A DNA stretch of 64,000 nucleotides, taken from the NCBI GenBank assembly GCA_018881555.1, contig JACAXG010000064.1, forward strand, positions 682,001 through 746,000, given 5' to 3'. The stretch is from Amblyornis subalaris (lineage: Eukaryota > Chordata > Aves > Passeriformes > Ptilonorhynchidae). Position 1 is the stretch's first letter. Each line of letters begins with the position of its first letter. Below the pieces are notes generated by a model. The model was not told the DNA's origin. It made no database searches and saw only the letters and a list, made by a program, of their open reading frames with translations. The position numbers and the translations under genes are program-made. Shown here in pieces: positions 12,847 to 24,517 of the stretch.

Positions 12847-13760
12847 CTTTAAAAGTGCAAAGATTTAGAAAGTTAAGACAGTAAGAAAAACCAATCAACT
12901 ATACAACAATTTCCTAGCTGTTTTGTGCTACCATTACTGCACGGCTGCCTAGACAACTCTTACCTGATAATTATGTTGTCCTGTGAGCAGAAGAGAATGA
13001 GCAAACAAGACAGAGAAAAGTGACAATGCCCTGATTAAATACAGAGCACACAACTATATTTAAATTACATAATCCAAACCAGATTTACCTAAGTAACACA
13101 TCTTTACAATGCCATCAATTTTACAAAAGCCAATCAACAGTGAAACACAACAAGCAATTCAAAAGAGAGGAAACACAGAGTGTTTGCAAATGAGGCAGCA
13201 GTGACAGTCTGAACTGAGACATCCTGCAGAGCTGGGTCATAAAATACAACTAGAATAGGCTACAATTTAAGTTGGAAGTAAGAATGCTGGCATGGACAGT
13301 TTGTTGTAAAAATTGTGTTGAACTATAAACACACATACCCAATTCTTAGTTTTCATCCACGAAATATTTCAGCCAGAACCTTGTGGCATAACGCCAATCC
13401 CTTTGACNGCAACTACTCCCCGACCTTCATGACATGACAGCTCACAAGTTATCNGTGAGTGCCTGTCTGAGATGTGCTGAATGCCCATACAGCTCTTCAG
13501 GACACCAGAAATAGAAAAACAATCAGGTTCTGCCTGACAACAGCCTTGAGGCAAAGTCTGCCCATGTCCTGNATGTCACTTCCTTTTGTTCACAGAGACC
13601 ATCCACAGCACGACACCTTCACTCAGCAATGAAGAGAACTGGGGGCGGTGGGCATGGTTTAAACATCTCAGAGCCTGAATAATGTGTAAGATTTTCATAT
13701 GCTTCACTCCAGTCTGAGTTTCAGCTTCTGAAATTGCAAGCAGTGAGAGAAACAACTTAC
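12847..13760 (-). other. COL22A1: Intron, 0.9 kb
   Basis: Nothing recognisable apart from its splice sites (gtaagt donor at the 13.76 kb exon, aaag acceptor at the 12.8 kb exon). No repeat of a known family was seen. Confidence 0.7.
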
Positions 13761-13814
13761 TGGAGGTCCAGGAAGTCCAGGCTGGCCTTGTGGTCCTCGT
13801 GGCCCAGGCTTTCC
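13761..13814 (-). CDS. COL22A1: COL22A1 exon: Gly-X-Y (54 bp)
   Basis: Acceptor ...tttctgtag, donor CCA|gtaagt. The 18 codons read GKPGPRGPQGQPGLPGPP in six perfect triplets. GPRG and the proline-rich end match the human segment GAPGPRGHQGAPGPPGAR from memory. Y-position prolines are frequent, implying a stable helix here. Confidence 0.93.
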
Positions 13815-14700
13815 CTACAGAAATATTTGGTGGGGTTTTTTTTAATTGTTAAAATANCTTTATGAAAATGTGCATGGGCACATTACGCATGTTGTCTGTC
13901 TTTACAGGACCTATACCACCCCTTTCCCCACAAGTCCCAAAGAACCAGTGCAGAGACCAGCTGGTTTTCTGCTCGAACTCTGGCTACTCGAANTGTCAGC
14001 ACTCACTAGACTGCAGANANACTGATCCACCCACACTCAGCAGGCACTTATCATATCTGGCTCTCTGTTTTTTAAAGGTGGTGACTCTACTGAAGACACT
14101 GGNATATCCTGGATATTCCACTAGAACACTCTGGGTTGGTGTTTGGTGGTGGAGAAGAGCAATCCTTTCATAAGCAACTTCCACTGACATTTCCCCTGAG
14201 CCATCACAGCTCTGAGGGGCTTTAAAGCATCATTTAGGTGATGCATATCATTATAATAAGTAACAGTTAAATGCAAATTACATGCCTACCATCACAAAAT
14301 CAAAATTTAGATATATATATATTTATATAAAGGACTGACACAATGGATATGTCCCCCCCTATTTGAGTGCCCAGGTTCAGAGACAAACCAGGCATAAAAA
14401 TCAAATATAGTTTAGTCTTAATGTTAACACATCCCTGTCCTTAAATTATTGCCCAGCTGACTCTTCATACTTCTTCTGCATGTTAGGTAGGTTCACTATG
14501 TCTGAAAATTACATTGCCCTTTTTCCTTTCTCGGTTATTTTCTCCACTGTAAATAGGAACATTTATTTCTCGATGTCCTGGTAATGCTTCCATCCACCTT
14601 TCTTTTAAATACTATTTTAAAGAAAAATCTAACCTAACAGGCAACAGAATTACATTAAAATATCCTTGCAATGAAAGAAGAGATATCGAGTCTCTCTTAC
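13815..14700 (-). other. COL22A1: Intron, 0.9 kb
   Basis: Unique AT-rich sequence with a short TA-rich stretch near 14310-14330. No exon or recognisable transposon was seen. Confidence 0.7.
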
Positions 14701-14730
14701 TTCCTCTCCTTTTAGGCCTTCAGTATGCAC
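14701..14730 (-). CDS. COL22A1: COL22A1 exon: 30 bp exon spanning a helix interruption
   Basis: Acceptor ...tctattgcag, donor GAA|gtaaga. The 10 codons read VHTEGLKGEE. The first four residues (VHTE) do not follow Gly-X-Y and interrupt the helix; GLKGEE then resumes the repeat. It aligns with human VVQQEGLKGEQ (from memory), so the interruption and the EGLKGE core are conserved. This is one of the smallest exons in the gene and would be missed by open-frame length filters. Confidence 0.92.
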
Positions 14731-16227
14731 CTGCAATAGAAATGCAGAGTCATAATGGATGGAAAAAATAAAGACAAGGCAGAAGGTGCCAGAGGTATGA
14801 TGGTCCCCACTGGGTATTTTTCTCCCCTTTCTCTTCCTTTGAGTTGCATGATAACTCCTACAGCTCCTCAAATCCTGTTGCAGGCTGGGGGATGCTTTCT
14901 ATTTAAAGAGCTCAGGCTGACACAAGGTTTGCTCACGCAGTCACCTGTGAAGTGATTTCTGTGGCTGTATAAACAGTAAGAACTTAATCTGTTATCTCAT
15001 CATATAAACAGGTTAGGAAATTCCCCAGATTTTGTTTTATTCTAAATTGTGAAGACCTATTGAATGCAGAAGGTATCACATAATTAGCAGACTGGCTTGG
15101 GATATACCCCACCTGTTTCAGGCTCATTTTCAGGTGTTATACACATCATTCAAAATTTCTTGGTGACCGCTCTCCCACCATTAATATCGCATTTGAGCAG
15201 GACGTTCTTAACATCTGCAAGATGTTCTTACCCAAATAGGGATTTATTTAGTACTTTTCTTTTTCTAATTCATTTACTTTCTACCACATTCTAAATAAGG
15301 GTGCCTTTCTCATGATTACCAGGGAGTCTCTCATTCTNGTCTTTAGCATCCATAGTCAAAGAGTGTTATTTCCTAATTTTCGTCCTACTTTTTTGGAAAG
15401 TAGAAGGGATACTCCATAACTACTGTGTTACCAGCCCATNCAGAACTCAGTTCTAGACCTCTCCTCTGCCTGCTTTGTGGTAAATCTTCTTTCTCCATTC
15501 TCTTGGAGATGACCTCTTCATACAGACCATACTAGCCTCGGGACATCCTTACATCCCTGCCTGTGATGTGTCTGNCACCACTGAAGGCATTGCTGAAGGC
15601 AGAGAGATGTACAAAGGATGTTAATCTGGTGCCACAGGAAAAATAAACCCCACTCTCCTGTTCTCTCGGTTTTATTTTTTCATCACTGCTTTCCTGATTT
15701 CAGNACATCAGGTCCTGGTTGTCTTATATTCCACCAGGACTGTTTCAGTTATAAGGCAAGGAAAGATGATTCCCTCTCATCAGAAGCTGCCTTCTTCTTC
15801 TCCCACCCCAACTCTCACACTCAGTCAATGTCAAAGACACTCAGTTACTCAACTCAATACTGAAATTTCATTTGCTTTTATAGCTTTCACAGGCTCTGTG
15901 TACCAAGGGCCACTTGGAATCAACTCAACAANTGTCAGAAACCACACAGTCCTGTCACAGTATTGCTCTGTCTGATGCACTTGAGGCAATGCTTTCATTG
16001 CCTCAATCCTGATTGTCACCCTTCACCATCTCCCAAAATTGTGCCAGTGCATCTCCTTGTTGAAACCTATCACATGTCTTCTTCAAAAATCTTCACTTAA
16101 AAAAAAAAAAACAAACAAAAATGCTTGAGAACATGTCTCAGTAAGATCCTTCAACCCTGTACTTCCACCTTCTCTTCTCATGCAGTAATGTCTACAAAGT
16201 TTGGGAAAGTGAAAAAAATATTCTTAC
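14731..16227 (-). other. COL22A1: Intron, 1.5 kb
   Basis: Unique sequence with a 13-base A run near 16099. No exon or recognisable transposon was seen. Confidence 0.7.
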
Positions 16228-16263
16228 TGAAGTGCCAGGCAATCCTGGAAGTCCTGGTTCACC
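16228..16263 (-). CDS. COL22A1: COL22A1 exon: short Gly-X-Y (36 bp) ending the segment
   Basis: Acceptor ...tccccgcag, donor TCA|gtaaga. The 12 codons read GEPGLPGLPGTS, four triplets. The helix is then interrupted, because the next exon starts with V rather than G. The same break follows VPGS in human (from memory). The acceptor is preceded by a weak A/T/C-rich tract rather than a strong pyrimidine run. Confidence 0.92.
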
Positions 16264-17071
16264 CTGCGGGGAAACACAAAAGAAATGAGAAAACATAACA
16301 CAGAACACAACACGGCACAACACATGACATAGTGCAAAACAAAAGCAAACCCCTGAGCACATTTTCCAATTGCTGTTGTACATTCTTATTTTCAATTCCA
16401 TCCCATAATTAATAGATATGAACACACAATCTCAATTAACTCTGTTTGCTCTGCTCTGCAGATGAAAACATGCAGGAACTGGTTGTGGTCTGTGTTACTG
16501 TGACATTTTACATTGATTTTAGTGACTTAAAATGAATNATGCACTGGATGAACCATAGCATTAGATTTGTGCTTCAAAAAAATCTTATATTTGCCGTACA
16601 CANACCACACAAACAAACCTGCTTGATGCTTAGATCCCTAAGAGACCCCCAAGAGGATGGATATTTAGGGGATCAAAGTGCTTTTGTTCATTAATAACCA
16701 AAATAACTTTGCAAAAAAGCCTGAGAAATGGTATCCTTTTCCCCAAGTCATTTTATAGAGTAAATCATGCCATAGTGTTTGCAGGACACTGAGATGCTAC
16801 ACCCTCTTTCCATGATTTATTGCCATCTAGGCTATCAATTTGTTCCTGTCCATTTTTCTCCAGCAATGTCCACCATTTATTATGCTTTGAGACTGTGCAT
16901 CCAGAAGGCATATCCTTTACTTCAGGTAGAGGCTGGTGCCAAATTTATCACATAGCTTCCTTCCACACTCTATGTATTCATTACTCATGTAGGTCTCTGA
17001 ATGACCCAGCGTATCTTTCTTATTCTTTTGTCTTAAGACAAGTTCAATTACTATTTGTTATTTATTCATCG

Positions 17072-17108
17072 AGTCATAGAATGGTTTGGGTTGGAAGGGA
17101 CCTTAAAG
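17072..17108 (-). mobile_element. Outer CR1, 3' tail piece (interrupted)
   Basis: The bases tcatagaatggtttgggttg and gaagggaccttaaag are the reversed 3' end of a CR1. The copy breaks off here and appears to continue at 17909. Confidence 0.85.
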
Positions 17109-17908
17109 AGAGAATNGCTGAAACATTAAGATTGGAAAAGACCTTGAAGGCCATTGAGTCCAACTTTTGACCAAACACCACCANGGCAACCAGGGCACAG
17201 CTCTGAGCACCACGTCCAGTCACTTCTTGAACACCTCCGGGGATGGTGACTCCACCACCTCCCTGGGCTGCCTGTTCCCATGCTTAACCATCCTTTCAGT
17301 GAAGAAATTCTTCCTGATGTCCAACCTGAACATTCCCTGGTGCAGCCTGAGGCCATATCCTCTTGTCCTGTCACTGGCTGTCTGGGAGAAGAGGTCAATC
17401 CCAATCTCTTGGCAGGGAGTTGTAAAGAGCAATAAGGTCCCCCTGAGCCTCCTTTTCTCCAGAATGAACACCTCCAGCTCCCACAGCCACTCCACTCCTC
17501 ACAGGACTTACCCTCTAGACCCTTCCCCAGCTCCACTGCCCTTCTCTGGACACGCTCTGGCACCTCAGTGTCTTTCTTGTCGCGAGGGTCCCAGAACTGA
17601 ATGCAGGATTTCTCCCCAGTGCCCAGCACAGAGGGACAATCACCGCCCTGGGCCTGCTGCCCACACTGTTGCTCACACAGAATGCCAGGATGCCACNGGC
17701 CTTCCTGCCCACCTGGGCACACNCCGGCTCACCTTCAGCCGCCGTNGGCCCGCACNCCCAGGGCCTTTCCTGCTGGGCAGCTTTCCAGCCACTCTGCCCC
17801 CAGCCTGGAGCACAGCAGGGGCTTGTTGGGANCTAAGTGCAGTACCTGGAACATTGCCTTGTTGAACCTCATACCATTGGCCTNGACTTCTCAATTCAGC
17901 CTAGTCAA
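17109..17908 (-). mobile_element. Inner CR1, about 800 bp, inserted into another CR1
   Basis: Starts with its own 3' tail (attaagattggaaaagacc), then runs through the tgactccaccacctccctgg, cctcttgtcctgtcactggc and ctgagcctccttttctccag blocks to the GC-rich region ending near cattgcctngac. Same orientation as the copy it interrupts. Confidence 0.88.
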
Positions 17909-17998
17909 AAATATCTGGTTCCAACCCCCTGCCTTGGGCAGGGATGCCACCCACTAGATCAAGTTGCCCAGGGCCACATCCTACTGGCCTGTTCTGAA
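17909..17998 (-). mobile_element. Outer CR1, continuation
   Basis: The stretch tctggttccaaccccctgcc followed by ttgggcagggatgcc and gatcaagttgcccagggcc directly continues the CR1 consensus that stops at 17108, showing that the two pieces were once one copy. Confidence 0.8.
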
Positions 17999-18801
17999 TA
18001 GAGCCCATACAATGCCAGAAGTACTGAAGAGACACACATCAGCCACTCTGAAAGTATTGGACNAAGGAGAAAAACATCTTCTGGAAGCATCAAATGCAGC
18101 TGCTTCAGAAATATGCATGAAGAATTATGAACTCAAGACTGATCTCTACTGCAGAGAGAGAATAGAGAGAATTGTTTCCAATCTCTGCATACTTGGATAA
18201 GGCTCACTGGCTTATCTGGAGGAGAAAAAGAAATCTGGTACTGGCCATGCCGTTCCACTCACGCTGAAGAGCTGGGTCGGAAATACCAAAACCACAACAT
18301 CATCTCTAACGGAGAGGGAAACATAAGGCTGCCCTGAAAACTCCAACAACTCTGTAAAATAACAAGGTCAAAATTGCTGCTGAGAGCAGTGAATAATTAT
18401 TTTGCAGGTAGGAGGCTCAGAGTCATTTTGTTGTCACTTTCTGAGTCAATTCTACATCTCTTGGGTCAGAAAACCAGCTTCTACACAAACATATTGACAT
18501 TTCTACCCACATTTCTCAGATCAGGAAGATTTCCTGACCCAAACTACACTCTATTTCCTTCTACTCCCACTATGAGCATTAACCTAAGAGCAGAGGAGCT
18601 ATAACCAAACACACTTTAACACTTACTTATACCCATTTCAGACTGAAGCCAAAAGAAAACATTTAAATGCATATAAACTTGAGATATACACAAACAGATN
18701 AATATTATGCCAACAGCCCTGATATTTCCAGCCCTGAGGGCCCATGGAATAACTAACAAATGTGTTTCCAAACCCCCTCTGTGCACCCCATTCCAACTTA
18801 C

Positions 18802-18855
18802 CTTTTCTCCTTTGGTCCCGCTAGTACCTGGAGGGCCGGGACTGCCAGCAGGGCC
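18802..18855 (-). CDS. COL22A1: COL22A1 exon: Gly-X-Y (54 bp)
   Basis: Acceptor ...gtttatag, donor AAG|gtaagt. The 18 codons read GPAGSPGPPGTSGTKGEK in six intact triplets. The human counterpart appears to be one triplet shorter (GRPGPSGVAGPQGEK from memory), so exon length has probably changed by 9 bp, which keeps the repeat in register. Confidence 0.92.
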
Positions 18856-20103
18856 CTATAAACAGGTAAAATGGAGAGAAAACTCTTTATTTCTAAAGTG
18901 CAGGACAAACATAAGGCTGAAGGTGTTGGCAGCACAAACAGTGAAGTCCCGTTGCACTGNGGTAGGAACTGATAGAACACACGAGGCTGTTATAACTCTG
19001 CTGCATGGAGAGGAAAGAGAATAATGATGGAGATGCCACAGCAGCCACGATAACACCAATTCATTTTCAGCTGGTTCACAAGAATTGCAGTTCAGGGAGT
19101 ATATCAGTGTCAAACACAGAATTTAATATAAAATTCATGCATGAAGATTTGCCCATTCCTAGATGTCTAGACATAAAAAAGGAAAAAAAAGCTTCAGAAA
19201 ACCCAACTTCTGTAAGAGGGTTTCACTTGGAGAAACTCTTCTTTTGAAGTAGTAAACAACCAGGATCCATCTTCACATCCCTCTGCAATTTCCGACTTCA
19301 TCTACATTTGCTNCAAGTATAAACCTGTTCTTTATCCATCTGTAACACTGGTAAACATTTCCATCTGACAAGGATAGTGATAAGCACTAACCAGACACAC
19401 ACTTCTTGGTACGGGGTAAACTGTGGCTGAGGAACAGAGCAGGACGCAGATGCTGCAGCCCCAAGGCTTCAGGCTCGAGGGTGGCAATGATTAGCTGCAT
19501 GGCTTTTGGCAAATCACTTCTGGCCTCTGCTTCTTACTCTGTCCTTTGCTATTCAGACCAGAAGATCCTTGGAAGGAAAGGATGCCTCTCATTAGGTATC
19601 ATTCCCTGAGAAATGAAAACAGTCTTGTGGAATCTACAGATAGCGGTCTCAGACAAAGCATTGTGTGTTTGATCAGCAGAAATGTACTGATCTTTGAGAA
19701 CATTCTCTGTTTTCTTCTTGTCTCAAAAATGTAAATAGTTCCAAGCCTTTTTTATTGAAAACAATCCCGATATATTAAATCCAGTTCTCTTCTTTTCCTG
19801 TTGTGGGCTTAAACAACTGAATTTTTATGAGTGCTTTCGTATCTATTTAATGAAAATTAAGACAGACATTTAACCTATCACGTTTAAAGGGCTGGCATTT
19901 CCTCTAAGTGTATATTGGATTATAGTTTAATTCTAAAACCAACCAAACAAGAAAAGAAAAACATGCCGACAAAGATCCTCTGAATGGGGACTTGGTGGGG
20001 TCCTGTCATAACTCAGCAGCCACCCAGGATAAGTCCCAGTTTTAGAGTCAACTTCCACTTATTCCAGAGAAACACCTCCAGTTATTGAGTATCTGCCACA
20101 TAC
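18856..20103 (-). other. COL22A1: Intron, 1.25 kb
   Basis: Mostly unique. A MIR-like core occurs around 19487-19560. No exon was seen. Confidence 0.7.
19487..19560 (+). repeat. MIR-like SINE remnant
   Basis: gcttttggcaaatcacttctg, with the pyrimidine-rich ctctgcttc following, resembles the MIR core (gggcaagtcacttaacctct). Diverged; tentative. Confidence 0.4.
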
Positions 20104-20157
20104 CTGTTTCCCCTCCACACCTGGCTTTCCAGGGAACCCATCCAGGCCTCTCTCTCC
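20104..20157 (-). CDS. COL22A1: COL22A1 exon: Gly-X-Y (54 bp), GERGLDGFPGKPG
   Basis: Acceptor ...cttttttcag, donor CAG|gtatgt. The 18 codons read GERGLDGFPGKPGVEGKQ, six perfect triplets. The first 13 residues match the human sequence from memory exactly. Together with the previous exon it gives GDKGER at the junction. FPG and KPG are Y-position prolines. Confidence 0.95.
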
Positions 20158-23100
20158 CTGAAAAAAGAAGAGAAAGAACCACTAAAACTCAAATCTGTGG
20201 TGTTTAGGTCACTGCCCTGCAGGTGATGTCCATGTTACCCGCCCCAAGAGTAAGGAATAAGGAGAGAAATTCCAGCGAGTCCAATAGAGAAAATAGCTAC
20301 AGTTCCCACATCTGTACCACAAAAGGTTGCTGCAACCAGGAGCAGTTGTGTGCCAGCATTCCATGATGGAATCCTTCCTCTGCGTGCTGAGGTGGGTTCA
20401 TGTAAACTGGACAATGTGCTCCAGGAGAACATCAGCACAGAACAGCTCTTACAAAAATAATGAAGCAATCCAGCAATAGGTTGGCTTTACCCAGTAAAGA
20501 AAAAACCTTTCCTTTTTCACCTTTCCTTTCTGTAACCTGGGGAAAAAATTAATCCTTTCCTCTATGTCTCCAGAGGTGCACAGTCTGCAAAGTCCATACG
20601 CAATTGATTTCACTACTTTATTTTTATTACCTGAAGATATGAGGTCTTTCCCCTGTACCTAAACCTGACTTTTTCTTGCTGCAGCTCCAGACTAGTATGT
20701 CTTTCCCTAACCCCCCACAGAAGGGACTATTTCCTTCATCTTTACAATGACTGTATTTGAAGACTTACAAAACTCCTCTTTCAAACTTCTCTAGACTAAA
20801 CAACCATAACACTTTCAACTTTTCTTCATGGACATGTTTTTCAGACCTTTTATCATTTTTGTTGCTCCCCTTTGAGCAGTGTCCAATTTTTCCACATCTT
20901 CACTGTAACGAGGTGCATGAAACTCGGCACAGCTGAGGCTAACTTTGAGCAGGAATATGTTTTCATGTTTTATAGACTATTCTTCTGCTTAAATCCCAGG
21001 ACAATATTTATTTTACCCCAAANCCCTTTCACAGGACAGCTCCTTGATCAGTTGTTCCCAATCCATAACTGCAATTTGCTGTCCTACGTGTATGAAACAC
21101 CCTGCAGCTGCCCCTTCTCAATGTCATCTTTTGCTTTGTGGGATTGTGTTTACAAGATAATTTTGAATTCTGACTGAGACCTCTACTGTACTTTCACATT
21201 CAAACTCAACATATTCCATATTTTCTAATGGAGGTTCTTGATAGAGATAACTGGATCAATTACTTGAGCTGAACTTCACTTTTTCCTTACAGATTGTGGC
21301 CTTTGACCATTCCAGCCTCTTTAGCTTAAAAACTCCTNGAAACATGGACTTTCTTTCACTCTGTAAGATCCTTAAACCTCTGTAAAATGCAACACAGATT
21401 TTACTTGGATCCTGCACACACAGCTGAATATAAAATATCAAACAGTGCCAATGTTAACGTGAATGTGCGTGTAAAAACAAATTCTACAAGCACAAGCAGT
21501 GACAGAAAACTAATAGTTTTATGCTACTTTTTAAATGTTTTTATATATGTTAAACACTGCTAAACCACTGTTATTACCTACAAACCCACATTTATGGCAT
21601 TGGATTTAGCTACTTTTGCAAACAACATTGATTTGGCGAGTCAGAAATGGATTTGCAAATCACTATTTATTTTTCCTCCTTGGAAAGTCAATCAATCTTC
21701 TAACATAAATGCTACTTCAAATTATGTTTTCAAGGAATGAAATTAAAGAGACCCATATCCTACAGAAAGCAGTCGAAAATCAGTGTCAGACATCCATATC
21801 CTCTTGCTTTGGAGGTGATAGTTTCCACATTAATGCTTTCCTTTGCACTGACTGAACTACAAGTACCCTGAATTTAAGACCTTCGGTAAGCAACAGCCTG
21901 GTAGATTGCTGACAAAATGTGCACTGTGTTCCCAGGAGAATTTTTAACATCAATACACTGCAGCAATGAGTACTTCACACATGCTGCTTTAGCTGCCAAA
22001 ACAGAAAAGTGTCGATGTTCTTACTGCTACTAATGGGGGCTGGGAAAGGCAAATGTATTATTTATACAAACATATACAAAGAAAGCTGTTTGAAAACACT
22101 TCAAACAATTGTGTTTTCTGCTGTTTCTTAAAAAAAATCTGTCAGTATGAATATCTTTTGTTATTTTTTCCCATTCTTGAAATAAAGCTACTTAGTGGAA
22201 GGTACTTTCTTCCCAACAGAAAGAACAAACACATTAAAGTTTCATTCTCAAATTTTCGCTTTAAGGCTCCATTTCCTTCTCTTGTGCTCTACTGTTTTTT
22301 CTTCTTTTAACCACTGGAACAAAATGGTGAAGAGTCACAAGCAACTGGGGGAAATGACAATTTTGCTAAAACTTCAGTGCTGCTCTCTGACCTCTACCAT
22401 TTTGAAAATGTAACGATTTGTTGTAAAAATGATTACCCAGGAGTCTGCAGGGCCCTGGAAAAGGCTGGAGGGGAATAAAACCCACTGCAGAGGGTTCTGG
22501 CAGCAGCAGACCAGCTCTGCTGCCTCCTGACACGAGCTGTTCTCAATAAAACAGTCAAGGGTTTACAGGATGGACGCAAGATTATGCAGCAAAAGCAGAG
22601 CCCCTTGTCACACTAAAGTGCAGGACATGCCTAGATTAACATGCCAAGTATCACATACAGATATGGCTCGTGTTGGCAGGGAAGTGAATCATATCTATCT
22701 CTGTGGAATCTGTCCTGGGGTCTACAAGGAGCCCATTGGATGCAAAAGGACATGGGACACCCCTCACATGGTGCAGTGCTTTTCCTAAAGTGCAGGTGTA
22801 ACCAATGCTACTGGATTTGGGAACCTCACTCTAAAACTTCAACATTTACATCTGAGGTCCCAGGACATATGAATAAAGCAGCAAGATATAATATGGGATA
22901 CTTAGGCTTTTTTGATAGCAAAGGTGAAGATTTAATGGAACAATACTCAGTGCATGAACTAGTGCTCCCATCTGATGTTATAAACCCTTTTCTCCTCAGG
23001 CACAAGAAACACAGGTTGCGTAGGTGTCAGTGTTCAAGTTACAGACTGAAGAGCAGACAAGNAAATATTTGGCCCACCAAATTTACGCCCACTGTTTCCA

Positions 23101-23217
23101 CAGTAGTACTGGCTGGTAAAAGTTAAAGCAGTGGCAGTGGGTGCTCTGAGACCATCATTAAAACCTGGAAAAAAATCAAAGCACAATTGTCGTAGCAGAG
23201 ATTTGGCTGCTTCAAGG

Positions 23218-23233
23218 AAAAAAAAAAAAAAAA
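23218..23233. repeat. A16 homopolymer run
   Basis: Run of 16 A bases, with no recognisable retroposon attached. Confidence 0.9.
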
Positions 23234-23987
23234 GAAAAGGTGTGAGGGGGAATCTCTAATTGTGCAGATCCTTCTAATGAAACAAAACATAATTCATNTC
23301 TTCCTCACTTTAATCTTCCTCTACTTAGTCAGCTGCCTGCCCACACACAGCTCGAGCTTCCTCTCCCATCACAGTGATGTCAGAAAGATGGATTTTCTTC
23401 CAGCAGCCAAATATTGCAGCAGATTAGACAGTCTTGCCTCTGGAAAAGCAGAAGAGGCACTGGCTAGACACAGGACACCAATCTGGTTCTGCAAAGGGCT
23501 GAGGGAAAAGCATGAGGAAGATAAAGTACAATCCAACCCTTTGCTCTATCTGCAATAACAAGGATAGATAATACAAAAAATGTTTGTGACTATTTCATCA
23601 TAAACAGCGGAAAGGACACTGGTAAAAAGAAACACAATATCTCACACTAAGTGTCTCTTGATATTTTTTCCCAGTAGGCAAAAGTTTGGTGTTAATGGCT
23701 GGGTCTCCTCTCCAGAAGATGAAGACTGAGGAATGAAGATGAAGACTGACAAGGCTGTGCCAGCAAACTGATGGCTCCCGCCTTTACACAAACATATATC
23801 ACCAGGTATCACTAACGAGACCTTGGACACAGGCAAAGCTGCCAGACCCTCACTGAGATAAACCTGTCTCAGGACCAGCTTGAGTCATAAGCAAGACAGG
23901 ACACTTTACTCTGTAAAACGGCTATTCACAACCAGGAGAGAACATAGAACTGGGAAGCAACTCCATTTGGGTGAAACCTTTAACATA

Positions 23988-24082
23988 GAAACTACCTGAT
24001 ACTTACTGAGTTTATGGTGATAGAAGAACACNGANACTACCTGGTACTTACTGAGTTTATGGTGATAGAAGAACACAGAAAC
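23988..24082. repeat. 45 bp tandem duplication
   Basis: Two adjacent 45 bp units starting gaaactacctgatacttac and ganactacctggtacttac are almost identical apart from N positions and one A/G difference. A few bases of a third unit follow. The near-identity implies a recent duplication. Confidence 0.95.
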
Positions 24083-24472
24083 ATAGGAAATTGGATAATC
24101 TGAAGAACTGGAATGAGATGGGAAAATGCTGGATGCAGACATGGTCAGTGGCAGTCAGTGGTCATTCTCAGCTTTCAGGTGGTGCACACAATGTGGACAC
24201 CCGTCCAGAGCTCCCCACTGGCAACCTTCACTCCTCTCCTCTCTCTCCTCTATCCCTGGCTATGCACAGACAAGAATTCCCTAAACGTGTGCTTAGTAGA
24301 CAGCATAGATCCATAATGCTTTCCAGTGTGGGAGAGCACTGGAAAGTGCAGCACAGTGCAGCACAGTGAGGAAACTCCATCGTTCATCCCTCTCCAGAGC
24401 TGCTGGTGGCAGCCCCCCTCACCTAATGGGCAAAGGAAAAGCCTGGCTTTTCCTAGCATGCAGCAGAAATAC

Positions 24473-24517
24473 CTTGTCTCCTCGTGTTCCCTTTTCTCCT
24501 CTTTCTCCTTGTAGACC
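24473..24517 (-). CDS. COL22A1: COL22A1 exon: Gly-X-Y with GLQGER integrin motif (45 bp)
   Basis: Acceptor ...atttttag, donor AAG|gtattt (a weaker donor than its neighbours). The 15 codons read GLQGERGEKGTRGDK. GLQGER is one of the two motifs reported for binding of collagen XXII to collagen-binding integrins (the other is GFKGER); this is knowledge from the literature, not shown here. The human sequence from memory is identical except D for E near the end. The motif lies wholly inside this one exon, so skipping the exon would remove the binding site without a frameshift. Confidence 0.95.

Larger units (their letters stand above)
16264..18801 (-). other. COL22A1: Intron, 2.5 kb, carrying a nested CR1
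   Basis: About 930 bp of this intron (17072-17998) is CR1 sequence, in which one CR1 copy has inserted into another. The rest appears unique. Confidence 0.75.
20158..24472 (-). other. COL22A1: Intron, 4.3 kb
   Basis: Holds a 45 bp tandem duplication (23988-24082) and a 16-base A run (23218-23233). Around 22440-22620 there is a slightly GC-richer patch with two AATAAA motifs but no other gene signal. No exon was seen. Confidence 0.7.

Noticed and set aside
17126..17865. Long open frames on both strands (198 and 232 codons).
   Set aside because: They are translations of CR1 3' UTR sequence in the nested LINE, not genes.
22440..22620. GC-richer patch with two AATAAA motifs, considered as an LTR end or terminal exon.
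   Set aside because: No TG...CA boundaries, no splice-supported exon and no known family match.
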